A stretch of DNA of 64,000 nucleotides. It comes from Amycolatopsis umgeniensis. Lineage in GTDB: Bacteria > Actinomycetota > Actinomycetes > Mycobacteriales > Pseudonocardiaceae. Below are positions 1-8,135 of this stretch, piece after piece (the first letter of the stretch is position 1; each line of letters opens with the position of its first letter). The DNA lies in the NCBI RefSeq assembly GCF_014205155.1, contig NZ_JACHMX010000001.1, positions 1 to 64,000 of the forward strand, in the 5' to 3' direction. A program made the translations under genes and the position numbers. A model generated the notes under the pieces. It saw nothing but the letters and a program-made list of their open reading frames with translations, ran no database searches and was not told where the DNA came from.

Positions 1-593
1 TGGATCGTCAGACCGTCGGGACCCCACACCGCGACCGCGGAATGCGGTTCCATCGCGGCGTGGTTCTGGGTCGCGGTGGTGTACGTGGCTTCGACGACCA
101 CCGGGCTCGCGGCCAGCGCGTCCTCGATGGACTCGACGTCGGGAGCGAGGACCGCGAGCGACGGCGGCGAACCGTCCCTCGCGGCCGGTGCGTCTTCGGC
201 CGAGGCGAGGCCGTCCTGCAGCGAAGTCAGGGCAGGCCGGGCCTGGTAGGAGACCTCGACGAGCATCGCCGCGTCACGCGCCTGCTCGTAGGTCTCCGCC
301 ACCACGAAGCCGATCGGCTGCCCGTAGTAGGCGACTTCCTTGTCCTGCAAAGGAACCCATGTCTCGCCCATGAACATCGTGACGGGGGCGTTCAGCTCCA
401 GCGGATCGAACGGCGTGTACACGGCGATCACGCCCGGAGCGCCCTTCGCCGCCGTGACCTCCATCGCCTCGATCTCGCCGTTGGCGATCGAACTGGTCAC
501 GACATAGCCGTGGGCCATTCCGGGGAAGTGGTGGTCCGCCCCGTATGCGGCCTGGCCGGTGACCTTCAGCGGTCCGTCCACCCGGGTGGTCAT
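1..593 (-). CDS. Molybdopterin-binding subunit of xanthine dehydrogenase/aldehyde oxidase family (partial)
   Basis: This is the N-terminal part of the large, molybdenum-cofactor subunit of a molybdenum hydroxylase; the rest lies beyond the left edge. The first residues (TTRVDGPLKVTGQAAYGAD) and the stretch NHAAMEPHSAVAVW are typical of this family. Such subunits hydroxylate aldehydes or N-heterocycles at the Mo centre. It is the last gene of a three-gene operon (2Fe-2S, FAD, Mo), the order seen in E. coli PaoABC. Its ATG (591-593) overlaps the TGA of the FAD gene, so the two are probably translationally coupled. The active-site glutamate and the substrate-specificity loops are outside the window, so the substrate is unknown. 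Confidence 0.9.
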   Translation of the reverse strand, partial: MTTRVDGPLKVTGQAAYGADHHFPGMAHGYVVTSSIANGEIEAMEVTAAKGAPGVIAVYTPFDPLELNAPVTMFMGETWVPLQDKEVAYYGQPIGFVVAETYEQARDAAMLVEVSYQARPALTSLQDGLASAEDAPAARDGSPPSLAVLAPDVESIEDALAASPVVVEATYTTATQNHAAMEPHSAVAVWGPDGLTI

Positions 594-1552
594 CAGCGGC
601 TCCCCTCGGTCAGTTCGAGCAGCGCGCGGACGATGGTCCGTCGCAGCAAGGACGGTTTGAATCCGTTCGCGGACAGCGGGCGTGCGCCTTCCGCGGCGAG
701 CGCCGCGGCGTCCTCGAAGGTGGCGACTGTCGCGGGCGCGCCGCGCAAGGCCGCCTCGACCTCGGGCAGCCGCCACGGCACGGTGGCCACGCCACCCGCC
801 GCGACCCTGGCGTCGACGATCCGCGAGTCCTGGACGTGCAGCGCGACCGCGGCTGAGCACAGCGCGAACTCGTAGGACTGCCTGTCCCGCACCTTGACGT
901 AGGTGGAGTTCGAGGCCCAGTCCAGCTTGGGGACCACGACCTCGGCGATCAATTCACCGGGACGCAGGTCGTTCTCCAGCTCGGGGGTTTCCCCAGGCTG
1001 GTGATAGAACGAGCCGAGTTCGACGGTGCGGGAACCGGTGGCGCTCACCAGCCGGAGCCGGGCGTCGAGGGCGACCAGCGCGACGGCCACGTCGCTGGCG
1101 TGGGTCGCCACGCACGAGTCGCTCGTGCCCAGTACGGCGTGCATGCGGTTGGCGCCCGAGATCGCCGGGCAGCCGCTGCCGGGATCCCGCCGGTTGCACG
1201 GCATGGCGACGTCCCGGAAGTACGAGCAGCGAGTGCGCTGCATCAGGTTCCCGCCGATACTGGCCATGTTCCGGATCTGCTGGGAGGCGCTGAGCAGCAG
1301 AGCACGGGAGATCGCGGGAGGAACGCCGGGGTGTCCGGCGATGTCGCTCATCCGCTCCAGTGCGCCGATCCGCAGGCCGTCGGCGGTGTCGATGCCGCGT
1401 AACGGCACCGCGTTGATGTCCAGAACGTGTTCCGGTGTCAGGACATTGAGTTTCATCAGGTCGACGAGTGTGGTCCCGCCCGCCAGGAACGTGCCGGACG
1501 AGGCGACAGCGGCCTCGACGGTCTCGGGTGCGATCAGCTCAAAGGGACGCAT
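593..1552 (-). CDS. FAD-binding subunit of molybdenum hydroxylase, PaoB-like
   Basis: This 319-residue FAD subunit passes electrons between the Fe-S subunit and FAD. The start [14 protein letters not shown] was chosen because upstream codons in this frame read as shadow sequence. Family features are the [14 protein letters not shown] and [11 protein letters not shown] segments. A Cys-rich insertion follows ([19 protein letters not shown], then GCPAI and DSCVATH), matching the insertion that carries an extra [4Fe-4S] cluster in E. coli PaoB and that most xanthine dehydrogenase FAD subunits lack. The gene overlaps the 2Fe-2S gene by 14 bases and the Mo gene by 1. An aldehyde oxidase is more likely than a true xanthine dehydrogenase. 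Confidence 0.92.
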   Translation of the reverse strand: MRPFELIAPETVEAAVASSGTFLAGGTTLVDLMKLNVLTPEHVLDINAVPLRGIDTADGLRIGALERMSDIAGHPGVPPAISRALLLSASQQIRNMASIGGNLMQRTRCSYFRDVAMPCNRRDPGSGCPAISGANRMHAVLGTSDSCVATHASDVAVALVALDARLRLVSATGSRTVELGSFYHQPGETPELENDLRPGELIAEVVVPKLDWASNSTYVKVRDRQSYEFALCSAAVALHVQDSRIVDARVAAGGVATVPWRLPEVEAALRGAPATVATFEDAAALAAEGARPLSANGFKPSLLRRTIVRALLELTEGSR

Positions 1553-1991
1553 CGGCCCGCCTCGCCTGCTCGACAGCCGCGATGATGTTCGGGTACGCGG
1601 CGCAGCGGCAAAGGTTGCCGGACATGAACTCGCGGACGTCCTGGACATCCTGTTCGACGGCGGCGACCGCCGACATGATCTGCCCGGACGTGCAGAATCC
1701 GCACTGCAGGGCGTCCTGATCGACGAAGGCCTGCTGGACCGGATGCAGTCCATCCACTGTGGACAGTGCTTCGACGGTGGTCACCGGCTTCTTCACGGTG
1801 GCGGCCAAGGTGAGGCAGGAGAGCACCGGGCGTCCGTCGACGTGCACCGTGCACGCGCCGCACTGCCCCCGGTCACAGCCCTTCTTCGGGCCCGTGACGG
1901 CGAGCCGCTCCCGCAGCGCGTCCAGCAAGGTCACCCCGGGATCGACACTCAGGTGTTCCGTTCTGCCGTTGACTTCGAGTGAGATGTCCAC
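1539..1991 (-). CDS. 2Fe-2S subunit of molybdenum hydroxylase, PaoA-like
   Basis: This 150-residue ferredoxin-like subunit carries two [2Fe-2S] clusters. The plant-type cluster motif [21 protein letters not shown] is visible, as is the second motif [10 protein letters not shown] with CRCAAYPNI near the C-terminus. The GTG start (VDISLEVNG) is preferred because it gives the usual family N-terminus and follows a purine-rich stretch; the ATG 108 bases upstream would add unrelated sequence. No Tat signal is visible, unlike E. coli PaoA, so the enzyme may be cytoplasmic. It is the first gene of the operon, and its promoter lies in the divergent region with the TetR gene. Confidence 0.93.
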   Translation of the reverse strand: MDISLEVNGRTEHLSVDPGVTLLDALRERLAVTGPKKGCDRGQCGACTVHVDGRPVLSCLTLAATVKKPVTTVEALSTVDGLHPVQQAFVDQDALQCGFCTSGQIMSAVAAVEQDVQDVREFMSGNLCRCAAYPNIIAAVEQARRADASL

Positions 1992-2072
1992 TGGATCTCT
2001 TTCCGCAGATCGTCGGGGTCGAGCGCCCGACGGCGTAGGTTGAGGTGGTGGGAGACTGTCCGAGATGTGAAC

Positions 2073-2120
2073 CGGATATTCATCCGCTTCGATTTTCAAG
2101 CTAGCGGATTACAATCCGCT
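2073..2120. promoter_or_regulatory. Probable TetR operators between the hydroxylase operon and the TetR gene
   Basis: Two inverted repeats with the same half-site lie between the divergent genes: CGGAT-attc-ATCCG at 2073-2086 and AGCGGATT-ac-AATCCGCT at 2103-2120. Their size and position suit a TetR dimer that controls both transcripts. Which protein binds them is inference. Confidence 0.6.
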
Positions 2121-2213
2121 TGGCAATGTCGATGCTCTTCCCTGGAGTCGCTCCAGGTCGCTCGAGTCCTCGGCTACATTCACGACGGACGGGTTCGGCG
2201 AACGGGAGGGACG

Positions 2214-2813
2214 ATGACGACGGGATCGGTCAATCCCCGGCGTGCGGACACCCGGCGCAACCACGAGCGCATCCTCGTCGCCGCGGCGAAGTCGCTGGCC
2301 GGGTCGGGCGAGGTCTCGTTCAACGCCATCGCGAAGCAGGCCGAGGTCGGCGTCGGCACCGTGTACCGGCACTTCCCGACCCCCGAAGCCCTGATCCTGG
2401 CGGTCTACCAGCGCGAGGTGCGCCAGCTCGTCGACGTCGTGCCGAGCCTGATCGATCAGTACGCCCCGGAACAGGCCTTCCGCGTGTGGACGACCGACCA
2501 CCTTGCCCACTACATGATGACCAAGCGCGGTCTGGCCGACGCCCTACGCGCCGCGACGGCCTCCCGCGGGGAACTCCCCGCCGGGGCCTACGAGGCCATG
2601 GTCGGCGCGGTTTCCGTGCTGCTGAAAGCCAACGTCGCCGCCGGCACCGTCCGCCCGGACCTGAAGCCCGAGACAGTGCTTCGCAGCCTGGGCGGCCTGC
2701 TGTACCTCGACCCGAACGGCGAATGGCGGCGCGACGTCGCGAGTCTCGTCGACCTGCTGTGGCGTGGGATGAGCGCTTGCCAGGGATGTCTCAAGGCCGC
2801 GGAACGTCCCTGA
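2214..2813 (+). CDS. TetR family transcriptional regulator
   Basis: This is a 199-residue regulator. The N-terminal HTH reads VSFNAIAKQAEVGVGTVYRHFPTPEALI (given here only as a landmark at about residues 35-62), with the typical TVYRHF recognition helix. The C-terminal half is the variable ligand-binding domain. The ATG at 2214 follows a strong GGGAGGG ribosome site; the longer frame back to 2040 has none. It is divergent from the molybdenum hydroxylase operon and probably represses it through the palindromes at 2073-2120. Its 3' end overlaps the convergent CarB-like gene by 23 bases. Confidence 0.9.
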   Translation: MTTGSVNPRRADTRRNHERILVAAAKSLAGSGEVSFNAIAKQAEVGVGTVYRHFPTPEALILAVYQREVRQLVDVVPSLIDQYAPEQAFRVWTTDHLAHYMMTKRGLADALRAATASRGELPAGAYEAMVGAVSVLLKANVAAGTVRPDLKPETVLRSLGGLLYLDPNGEWRRDVASLVDLLWRGMSACQGCLKAAERP

Positions 2814-4404
2814 GTCTCGCGATGTGCTCCTGCAGCGACACAACGTCCATGCGCCCCCGGCTGACGGCCTCGATCCCCTGCACGGCGGCGGCCAACCCCC
2901 GGACAGTCGTGAAGAACGGGATTCCACGAGCAGCCGCCGCGACGCGAATCTCGTGCCCGGCCTGGGCGTCGACGACCAAGACGACCTCCCCCGCCAGCAC
3001 GAGGTCCACCAGGGAGGACCTGCGCGGGATCGTCACAGGCACACCGAGACGGCGAAGGACGCTGCCGGTTCCTTCGGAGGCCAGGATTTCGAAACCCATG
3101 TCCGCCAGCGCCTTCACCGGGAAGACCATCGCCCGGTTGTCACGGCCGGCGAACGAGACGAACACCTGCCCCTTGGTGGGCAACGGATTCGACGAGGCGG
3201 CCTGCGTCTTGGCGTAGGCGCTGCCGAAAGTCGAGCCGATGCCCATCACCGCACCCTGCTTTGCCGCGATACGGACTGAGCCGCCGTCCCCGAAGGACGG
3301 GAGAAGGCCCTCGGTGCGCAGGTCGGCGATGCGCGCCCCGAGATTCACGCGTGCGGCGGCCTCGATCAGCGGTACGCCGGTGGCCTTCGACACGAACGGA
3401 ACCGTGCCGCCCGCCCCCGGCTTCGCGTCCAAAATGGACAATTCGCCCGACGTGAGTGCATAGCGGACGTTCAGCAGCCCGATACTTTCGGCCGGCACAC
3501 GGGTGGACTCACGGATCCGGGCGAGATCGGCGCGGCCGAGGGTGACCGGCGGCAGCACCCACGCACTCTCGAAGCGCTCCACGACGCCACCCACGTACAG
3601 CTCGTGGCCGTCGTACAGGGCAACGACCTCGATCTCGCCGCCGGGGAACCGCTCCACCGGCGCGGGTGCCTCCGGTACGGCGGGTTGGTCGAGCACCGGC
3701 TCCGATCCGAGGTCGTCCAGTGTCCGGCCGACGGCCAGTTCGACGGCGAGAACGCCGGACCGGGCCACCCGAGGATCGAATCCGGTGACGACCGGACGGC
3801 CGTCACGCGGGTCGACCGCGAACCGGAGGGTGCAGCCGCCGGGTCCGACGCCGACAGCCTGGGCCACCATGACCGCCACGTCACGCATCCGCGGCTCGAA
3901 CTCTCCCGTCGAGCAGGCGACGGCCATCTTGTCGTCGTGGTCGCGCAGGAGTTCGAGTTCGCATTTCCGCCAGCCGGCCACGGACGCCACCGGCAACACT
4001 TCGGCACCCACACGTTTGACGATCCTCGCGAACTCCTCGTGGTTCTCGCCCGCCAGGATCGCGTCGATGCTCGTGCCGATCAGTTCGACGCCGTATCGGG
4101 CCAGCGCACCGGACTCGGACAGGGCGACAGCGGTGTCGAGCGCCGCCTGCCCGCCGAGGGTGGGAAGCAGCGCGTCCGGCCGTTCTCTGGCGATGATCTT
4201 CTCGACCGTGCTTGGGTCGACGGGCTCCAGATAAGTGGCATCGGCGAAGCCCGGGTCGGTCGTCGTGGTCGCCAGGTTGCCGTCGACCACCGTGATCCGC
4301 AGGCCCGCCGCCTTGAGCGCCTGGCAAGCCGGGGTGGCCTGGCCGAGCACGATCGGACCGGATCCGATCACCAGCACCGACCGCGGCTCAGGACGCCGCG
4401 GCAT
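2791..4404 (-). CDS. Reduced CarB-like protein lacking the ATP-grasp core, with MGS-like C-terminus
   Basis: This 537-residue protein resembles the carbamoyl-phosphate synthase large subunit but is about half its usual length (about 1070). Residues 1-130 match the CarB N-terminus (VLVIGSGPIVLGQA, LLPTLGGQAALDTAVAL). It then jumps to sequence matching the far side of the first ATP-grasp domain (GWRKCELELLRDHDD, GFDPRVARSGVLA). The second half is similarly abridged but keeps RTVPF-like GGTVPFVSKATGVPL and GSTFGSAYAKTQAA, followed by an MGS-type fold (VFVSFAGRDN, SEGTGSVLRRLG). The glycine-rich ATP lid and carboxy-phosphate-site residues appear lost in both halves, so normal synthase activity is unlikely. 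It is the last gene of the Hyp operon and overlaps the MFS gene by 17 bases. Its function is unknown; scaffold, carbamate binding or a new ligase are possible. Confidence 0.85.
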   Translation of the reverse strand: MPRRPEPRSVLVIGSGPIVLGQATPACQALKAAGLRITVVDGNLATTTTDPGFADATYLEPVDPSTVEKIIARERPDALLPTLGGQAALDTAVALSESGALARYGVELIGTSIDAILAGENHEEFARIVKRVGAEVLPVASVAGWRKCELELLRDHDDKMAVACSTGEFEPRMRDVAVMVAQAVGVGPGGCTLRFAVDPRDGRPVVTGFDPRVARSGVLAVELAVGRTLDDLGSEPVLDQPAVPEAPAPVERFPGGEIEVVALYDGHELYVGGVVERFESAWVLPPVTLGRADLARIRESTRVPAESIGLLNVRYALTSGELSILDAKPGAGGTVPFVSKATGVPLIEAAARVNLGARIADLRTEGLLPSFGDGGSVRIAAKQGAVMGIGSTFGSAYAKTQAASSNPLPTKGQVFVSFAGRDNRAMVFPVKALADMGFEILASEGTGSVLRRLGVPVTIPRRSSLVDLVLAGEVVLVVDAQAGHEIRVAAAARGIPFFTTVRGLAAAVQGIEAVSRGRMDVVSLQEHIARLRDVPRP

Positions 4405-5665
4405 GGGTGTCGTCGGTGGCGGGCCAGCGCCTGCCCGCTTCCCAGTAGGACTGGACCTCGTCCAGCGAACGGCCCTTCGTCTCCGGCGCGGCGAAGTACA
4501 CGAAGAGCCAGGCCAACGCGGTGATGGCGAAGAGGACGAGGAAGGTCAGCAGGCCGCCGACGGCGTTGAGCACGTCGAGGAAGAACTGGGCGATGAACAG
4601 GTTCGTCGTGAGATTCGTCAGGAGCATCACCGACGCTCCGGCGCCCCGGAGGTGATCCGGGAAGCCCTCCGCCGCGAACACCCACACCAGCGAGCCGAAG
4701 CCCGAATTGAACCCGACGATGAAGGTGATCAGACCGAGAAAGCCCACCACACCAGGCGAATCGGTCGCGAAGCCGATCACCAGGAGCGCGTGCCCCAGTC
4801 CCATCAGGGCGGTGCCGGTGAGCAGCACCGGCCGTCGTCCGAACCGGTCGATCGTCAGTGCGCAGACGAGCGCCGCGGCGCCACCGGCGAGCTGGACGAA
4901 ACCCGGCAGGACGAGCAGTCCGAAGTCGTCGGTGTAGCCGATGTGCTGAAAGATCCTCGGGCTGAAGAAGACCATCGCGTTGATACCCGTGGCCTGGACG
5001 AAAAACCCCAGCGTGACGACGAAGAGCGTGAGTTTTCGATGCCGGGGCCCGAAGATCGCGCGGACGACGCCCGCCTGACGTGAGGTCCGTTCCCGGCGAA
5101 GCTGTCGCCAGCGCTCGGTTTCGGGGAGCCCCAGCAGCCACAGCGCGGCGGCGAGCGCGAGGACACCGGGAATGGCGAGCATCAGCCGCCATTGCCCGCT
5201 GTCGGCGAGGAAGTAGCCGCCGAAGTAGCCCATCGCGATGCCGACGGAGGTCGCCACCTGGTACAGGACCGCGATACGCCCGCGAGCGCGCGTCGTGGCC
5301 GATTCGGCGATGAAGATCGGGGTCGTCACGATGGCGATACCGATCGCGGTGCCCTGCCCGAACCGGCCCGCGCCCAGCCACAGCGGGTTCGCCGCCGTGA
5401 CGGCCAGGCCGGTGGCCCCCAGGTAAAGGACCGTCAATCCGAGGAGGGTCTTGCGACGGCCGAGAGTGTTGACGAGCCTGCTGCCCAGGAGCGCGCCGAC
5501 GATCCAGCCCGCCGCGGTGGCGGCGTACAGCGAACCCTGCCCTGTGGTCGTGAGTCCGAAGTGGTCGGTGACCAGCAGGAGCGCGCCCGCCATCGCGGTG
5601 GCGTCGTATCCGCAGGTCAGTCCCAGGATCAGGGCGAAAAGACTGACCCGGTTGTCGCCCTTCAC
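4388..5665 (-). CDS. MFS transporter, sugar-porter type
   Basis: This 425-residue membrane protein has about 12 predicted transmembrane segments. Sugar-porter landmarks are DRFGRRPVLLTG in the middle and the C-terminal PETKGRSLDEVQSYWE. The N-terminal half carries NTLGRRKTLLG between helices 2 and 3. The GTG start overlaps the phosphatase stop as GTGA, so I chose it over upstream codons. Sugar-porter proteins usually import sugars or cyclitols, but inside a biosynthetic operon it could export the product or bring in a polyol precursor. The downstream CarB-like gene overlaps its end. Confidence 0.9.
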   Translation of the reverse strand: MKGDNRVSLFALILGLTCGYDATAMAGALLLVTDHFGLTTTGQGSLYAATAAGWIVGALLGSRLVNTLGRRKTLLGLTVLYLGATGLAVTAANPLWLGAGRFGQGTAIGIAIVTTPIFIAESATTRARGRIAVLYQVATSVGIAMGYFGGYFLADSGQWRLMLAIPGVLALAAALWLLGLPETERWRQLRRERTSRQAGVVRAIFGPRHRKLTLFVVTLGFFVQATGINAMVFFSPRIFQHIGYTDDFGLLVLPGFVQLAGGAAALVCALTIDRFGRRPVLLTGTALMGLGHALLVIGFATDSPGVVGFLGLITFIVGFNSGFGSLVWVFAAEGFPDHLRGAGASVMLLTNLTTNLFIAQFFLDVLNAVGGLLTFLVLFAITALAWLFVYFAAPETKGRSLDEVQSYWEAGRRWPATDDTHAAAS

Positions 5666-6480
5666 CCGGGGACCACCGTTCTGAGCGCGGCCATCACGGC
5701 CGGATGCACGCTGGCCGAGGCCAAGCAGACTTCGAAGACCTGATCCGCCTTCGTGAGAGGGTCGGTGAGGTCCAACGGCCGCCCGCCGAGATCGGTGCAG
5801 ACAGCGCCGCACTCCCGCAGTACGCACAGCGCGGCCGCCACGTCCCAGATCCGGCAGCTTCGATGCACGAACGCCCCGTAGGCGCCATCGGCCACCATGC
5901 AGATGTCGAACACGCTGTTGCTCATGCGGACACCGAGGCACGCCGTCCCGAGAGCCGCGGCGAGCCTGCTATCGACCGCCATCAGCTCGGGCGGGCCCTT
6001 GTCCATTCCGAACGCCACGAGCGACCGGTCGGCGCCGGTGGCCGGGAGCGACCCGAGTGGCTGGCCGTTCCGCGTGGCGCCCTTGCCGGACTCGGCGACG
6101 TAGACGAGGTCGAACGCCGGCAGCGCGAGTCCGCCCGCGAGGACGCCGTCGGAACCGACCGCCGCCATCATCACCCCGTAAAGCGGGCTGCCCGCGGCGT
6201 AGTTGCTGGTGCCGTCCAACGGATCCACGATCCAGGTGACGTCGTCGGCACCGGATGTCCCGCCGCTTTCCTCTTCCAGGATCGCGTGGCGCGGATACCG
6301 TTCCCTGATCCGCCCGGTCAGCAGCGCCCCGATGGCCAGATCCGTGCCGGTGACGATCTGGTTCACGTCCGACGGCTTGACCGTCACCTCGCCCGTGCCC
6401 CGCAGGTCCACGGCCACTTTGGACGCTTCGCGAAGACCGGTCTCGATGAACTCCGCGAAGCCGGGATCCGGCGCGATCAT
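5662..6480 (-). CDS. Inositol monophosphatase family phosphatase
   Basis: This 272-residue protein belongs to the Mg2+-dependent, Li+-sensitive phosphatase family. Metal-binding motifs are visible: EEESGG near residue 70, WIVDPLDGTSNYAAGSP near residue 85 (the DPxDGT signature), and WDVAAALCVLRECG near residue 215 (the WDxAA signature). Family members hydrolyse sugar, cyclitol or nucleotide phosphates. In this operon it would remove a phosphate from a sugar- or cyclitol-like intermediate, which is inference. The ATG overlaps the Nudix stop (ATGA), and its own stop overlaps the MFS start. Confidence 0.9.
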   Translation of the reverse strand: MIAPDPGFAEFIETGLREASKVAVDLRGTGEVTVKPSDVNQIVTGTDLAIGALLTGRIRERYPRHAILEEESGGTSGADDVTWIVDPLDGTSNYAAGSPLYGVMMAAVGSDGVLAGGLALPAFDLVYVAESGKGATRNGQPLGSLPATGADRSLVAFGMDKGPPELMAVDSRLAAALGTACLGVRMSNSVFDICMVADGAYGAFVHRSCRIWDVAAALCVLRECGAVCTDLGGRPLDLTDPLTKADQVFEVCLASASVHPAVMAALRTVVPG

Positions 6481-6935
6481 GACGCGACCTTGGCGTACTC
6501 CGCGATGATGGGTTGTTCCGGCGAGATCACGGTGTCCGGGATTTCGTCCAGCCCGAAGAAACGCCACGTGCTGTTCTCCGCGGTGTCCAGGACGATGGTG
6601 GCGTCTTCCGGCAGCCGGGCGACATAGGCGGCGGTGATGTTGTAGATCTCGTCACCGTTGGGATAGCGGTAGTAGTACTCGGCGCCGGAAAAGAGACCCA
6701 GCAGGTTCAGGTCACCGATGTCCAGGCCGGTTTCCTCCTTGACCTCACGCCGCCCGGTCTCTTCGAACGACTCCCCCGGCTCCATGAGCCCGCCGGGCAG
6801 CCCCCAGCCACCGGTGTCGACCCGCTCCAGCAGCAGGACCCGGTCGGCCGGATCGACGACAACGACCGAGGTTCCGGGAAGGATCAGCGGCCGGGTTCCG
6901 ACCAGTTTCCGCAGGTCCGCCACATAGTCGTTCAC
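6477..6935 (-). CDS. Nudix hydrolase
   Basis: This 152-residue enzyme has a complete Nudix box, GGLMEPGESFEETGRREV followed by KEETGLDI, around residues 48-75. Nudix enzymes hydrolyse nucleoside diphosphates linked to another group, releasing for example a sugar 1-phosphate from an NDP-sugar. It lies between the DegT aminotransferase and the phosphatase genes and overlaps both by 4 bases. A pathway in which an NDP-bound intermediate is cleaved by this enzyme and then dephosphorylated by the next gene product would be consistent. The actual substrate cannot be read from the sequence. Confidence 0.92.
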   Translation of the reverse strand: MNDYVADLRKLVGTRPLILPGTSVVVVDPADRVLLLERVDTGGWGLPGGLMEPGESFEETGRREVKEETGLDIGDLNLLGLFSGAEYYYRYPNGDEIYNITAAYVARLPEDATIVLDTAENSTWRFFGLDEIPDTVISPEQPIIAEYAKVAS

Positions 6936-8104
6936 GATGCTTTACCGCCTGCTTTCTGTGCTGTCGCGTGTATTTCGCGAACGATGTCGCAGATCTCGTC
7001 GACGACCTGCGCGGGCATGTGAGAGTAGAGCGGCAGTGTGATCATGCTCGAAGCCAGCTCCTCCGTCACGGACAGATCCGCGGCGGCGGGGATGTGCCGA
7101 TAGGCGGTCTGCTGGTGCAGCGCCGGGCTGAAGTACTTGCGGCTGCTGACGTTCTCCTGTCCGAGCCGCTCCGCCAGCACGTCGCGGGTCATCCCGAAGC
7201 GGGCGGCGTCGACACGGATCCCCAGGTCCTTGTACGAACTCGCGGCGCCTTCCGGGACCACCTGGAATTCCAGGCCGGGGACACCGTCCAAACAGGACCG
7301 ATACCGCGCCGCCAGAGAACGCCTGATGTCGAGCCAGCGGGAGAACCGTTTGAGCGCGTGCAAGCCCATGAAACCGGACACTTCCGTCATCCGGCCGTTG
7401 AGTCCGGTGAACCGGCTGTCGTAGTCACCGGGATTGCCGTACTCGCGCGCCATCCGCAGCCTGGCGGCGAGTGCGGCGTCCTTTGTGGTGATCAGCCCGC
7501 CTTCGCCCGTGCTGAGGGTCTTGGTCGGGCTGAGGCTGAAGACCTCCGCCACCCCCTTTCCCCCGACCATGCTCCCGTCCGGGTAGCGGCTGCCGAAGCC
7601 GTGCGCGGCGTCGATGATCAGCGGGAGACCCCGGGAGTCGCACAGTTCCTGCAGCGAGACGGTGTCGCACGGGACGCCGAAGGTGTGCACCGCCAGCACG
7701 CCGGCCACCTCCGGTACGAGCGGGGCCACCGCGCCCGGGTCGAGGGTCCACGTGCGGGGATCCGAATCGGCGAACCGCACCCGGTTTCCCGCCCAGCCGA
7801 CGGCATGGCCGGAAGCCATGAAGGTGAAACTCGGGACGACGATGTCGCCGGTCAGGTCCAGGCAGCGGAACACGAGCATCAAGCCTGTCGTGCAACTGCT
7901 GACCGCGACAGCGTGGTCCACTCCCAGGTACGCGGCAGCGGCTTCCTCGAATTCCTTTACGTATCGCCCGTTCGTGAGCATGCCCGACTGGAGGATCTCC
8001 TTGACGGCCAACTCCATCTCGGCGTCGGTTTCCACGGTCGGACGGACCATCGGAACGAGTTCGGGGAAACGTCTCGGCCGGGTGGTGGGGCTGAGGTCGG
8101 TCAT
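6932..8104 (-). CDS. DegT/DnrJ/EryC1 family PLP-dependent aminotransferase
   Basis: This 390-residue enzyme is a sugar or cyclitol aminotransferase of the DegT/DnrJ/EryC1/StrS family. The PLP lysine lies in FSLSPTKTLSTGEGG near residue 190, the aspartate that contacts the pyridine nitrogen in IIDAAHGFGS, and the family start MLTNGRYVKEFE near residue 42. These enzymes usually convert keto-sugars (often NDP-bound) or keto-cyclitols to amines. It follows the SDR gene after 31 bases and overlaps the Nudix gene, so an SDR-then-transaminase route to an amino sugar is likely (inference). Confidence 0.93.
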   Translation of the reverse strand: MTDLSPTTRPRRFPELVPMVRPTVETDAEMELAVKEILQSGMLTNGRYVKEFEEAAAAYLGVDHAVAVSSCTTGLMLVFRCLDLTGDIVVPSFTFMASGHAVGWAGNRVRFADSDPRTWTLDPGAVAPLVPEVAGVLAVHTFGVPCDTVSLQELCDSRGLPLIIDAAHGFGSRYPDGSMVGGKGVAEVFSLSPTKTLSTGEGGLITTKDAALAARLRMAREYGNPGDYDSRFTGLNGRMTEVSGFMGLHALKRFSRWLDIRRSLAARYRSCLDGVPGLEFQVVPEGAASSYKDLGIRVDAARFGMTRDVLAERLGQENVSSRKYFSPALHQQTAYRHIPAAADLSVTEELASSMITLPLYSHMPAQVVDEICDIVREIHATAQKAGGKAS

Positions 8105-8135
8105 GGTCAGGCTCCTGGGAAGTGGATGACGGGAA

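Noticed and set aside
2791..4404. CarB-like gene as a working carbamoyl-phosphate synthase with carA nearby
   Set aside because: Half the usual length, ATP-grasp cores missing, and no carA in the window.
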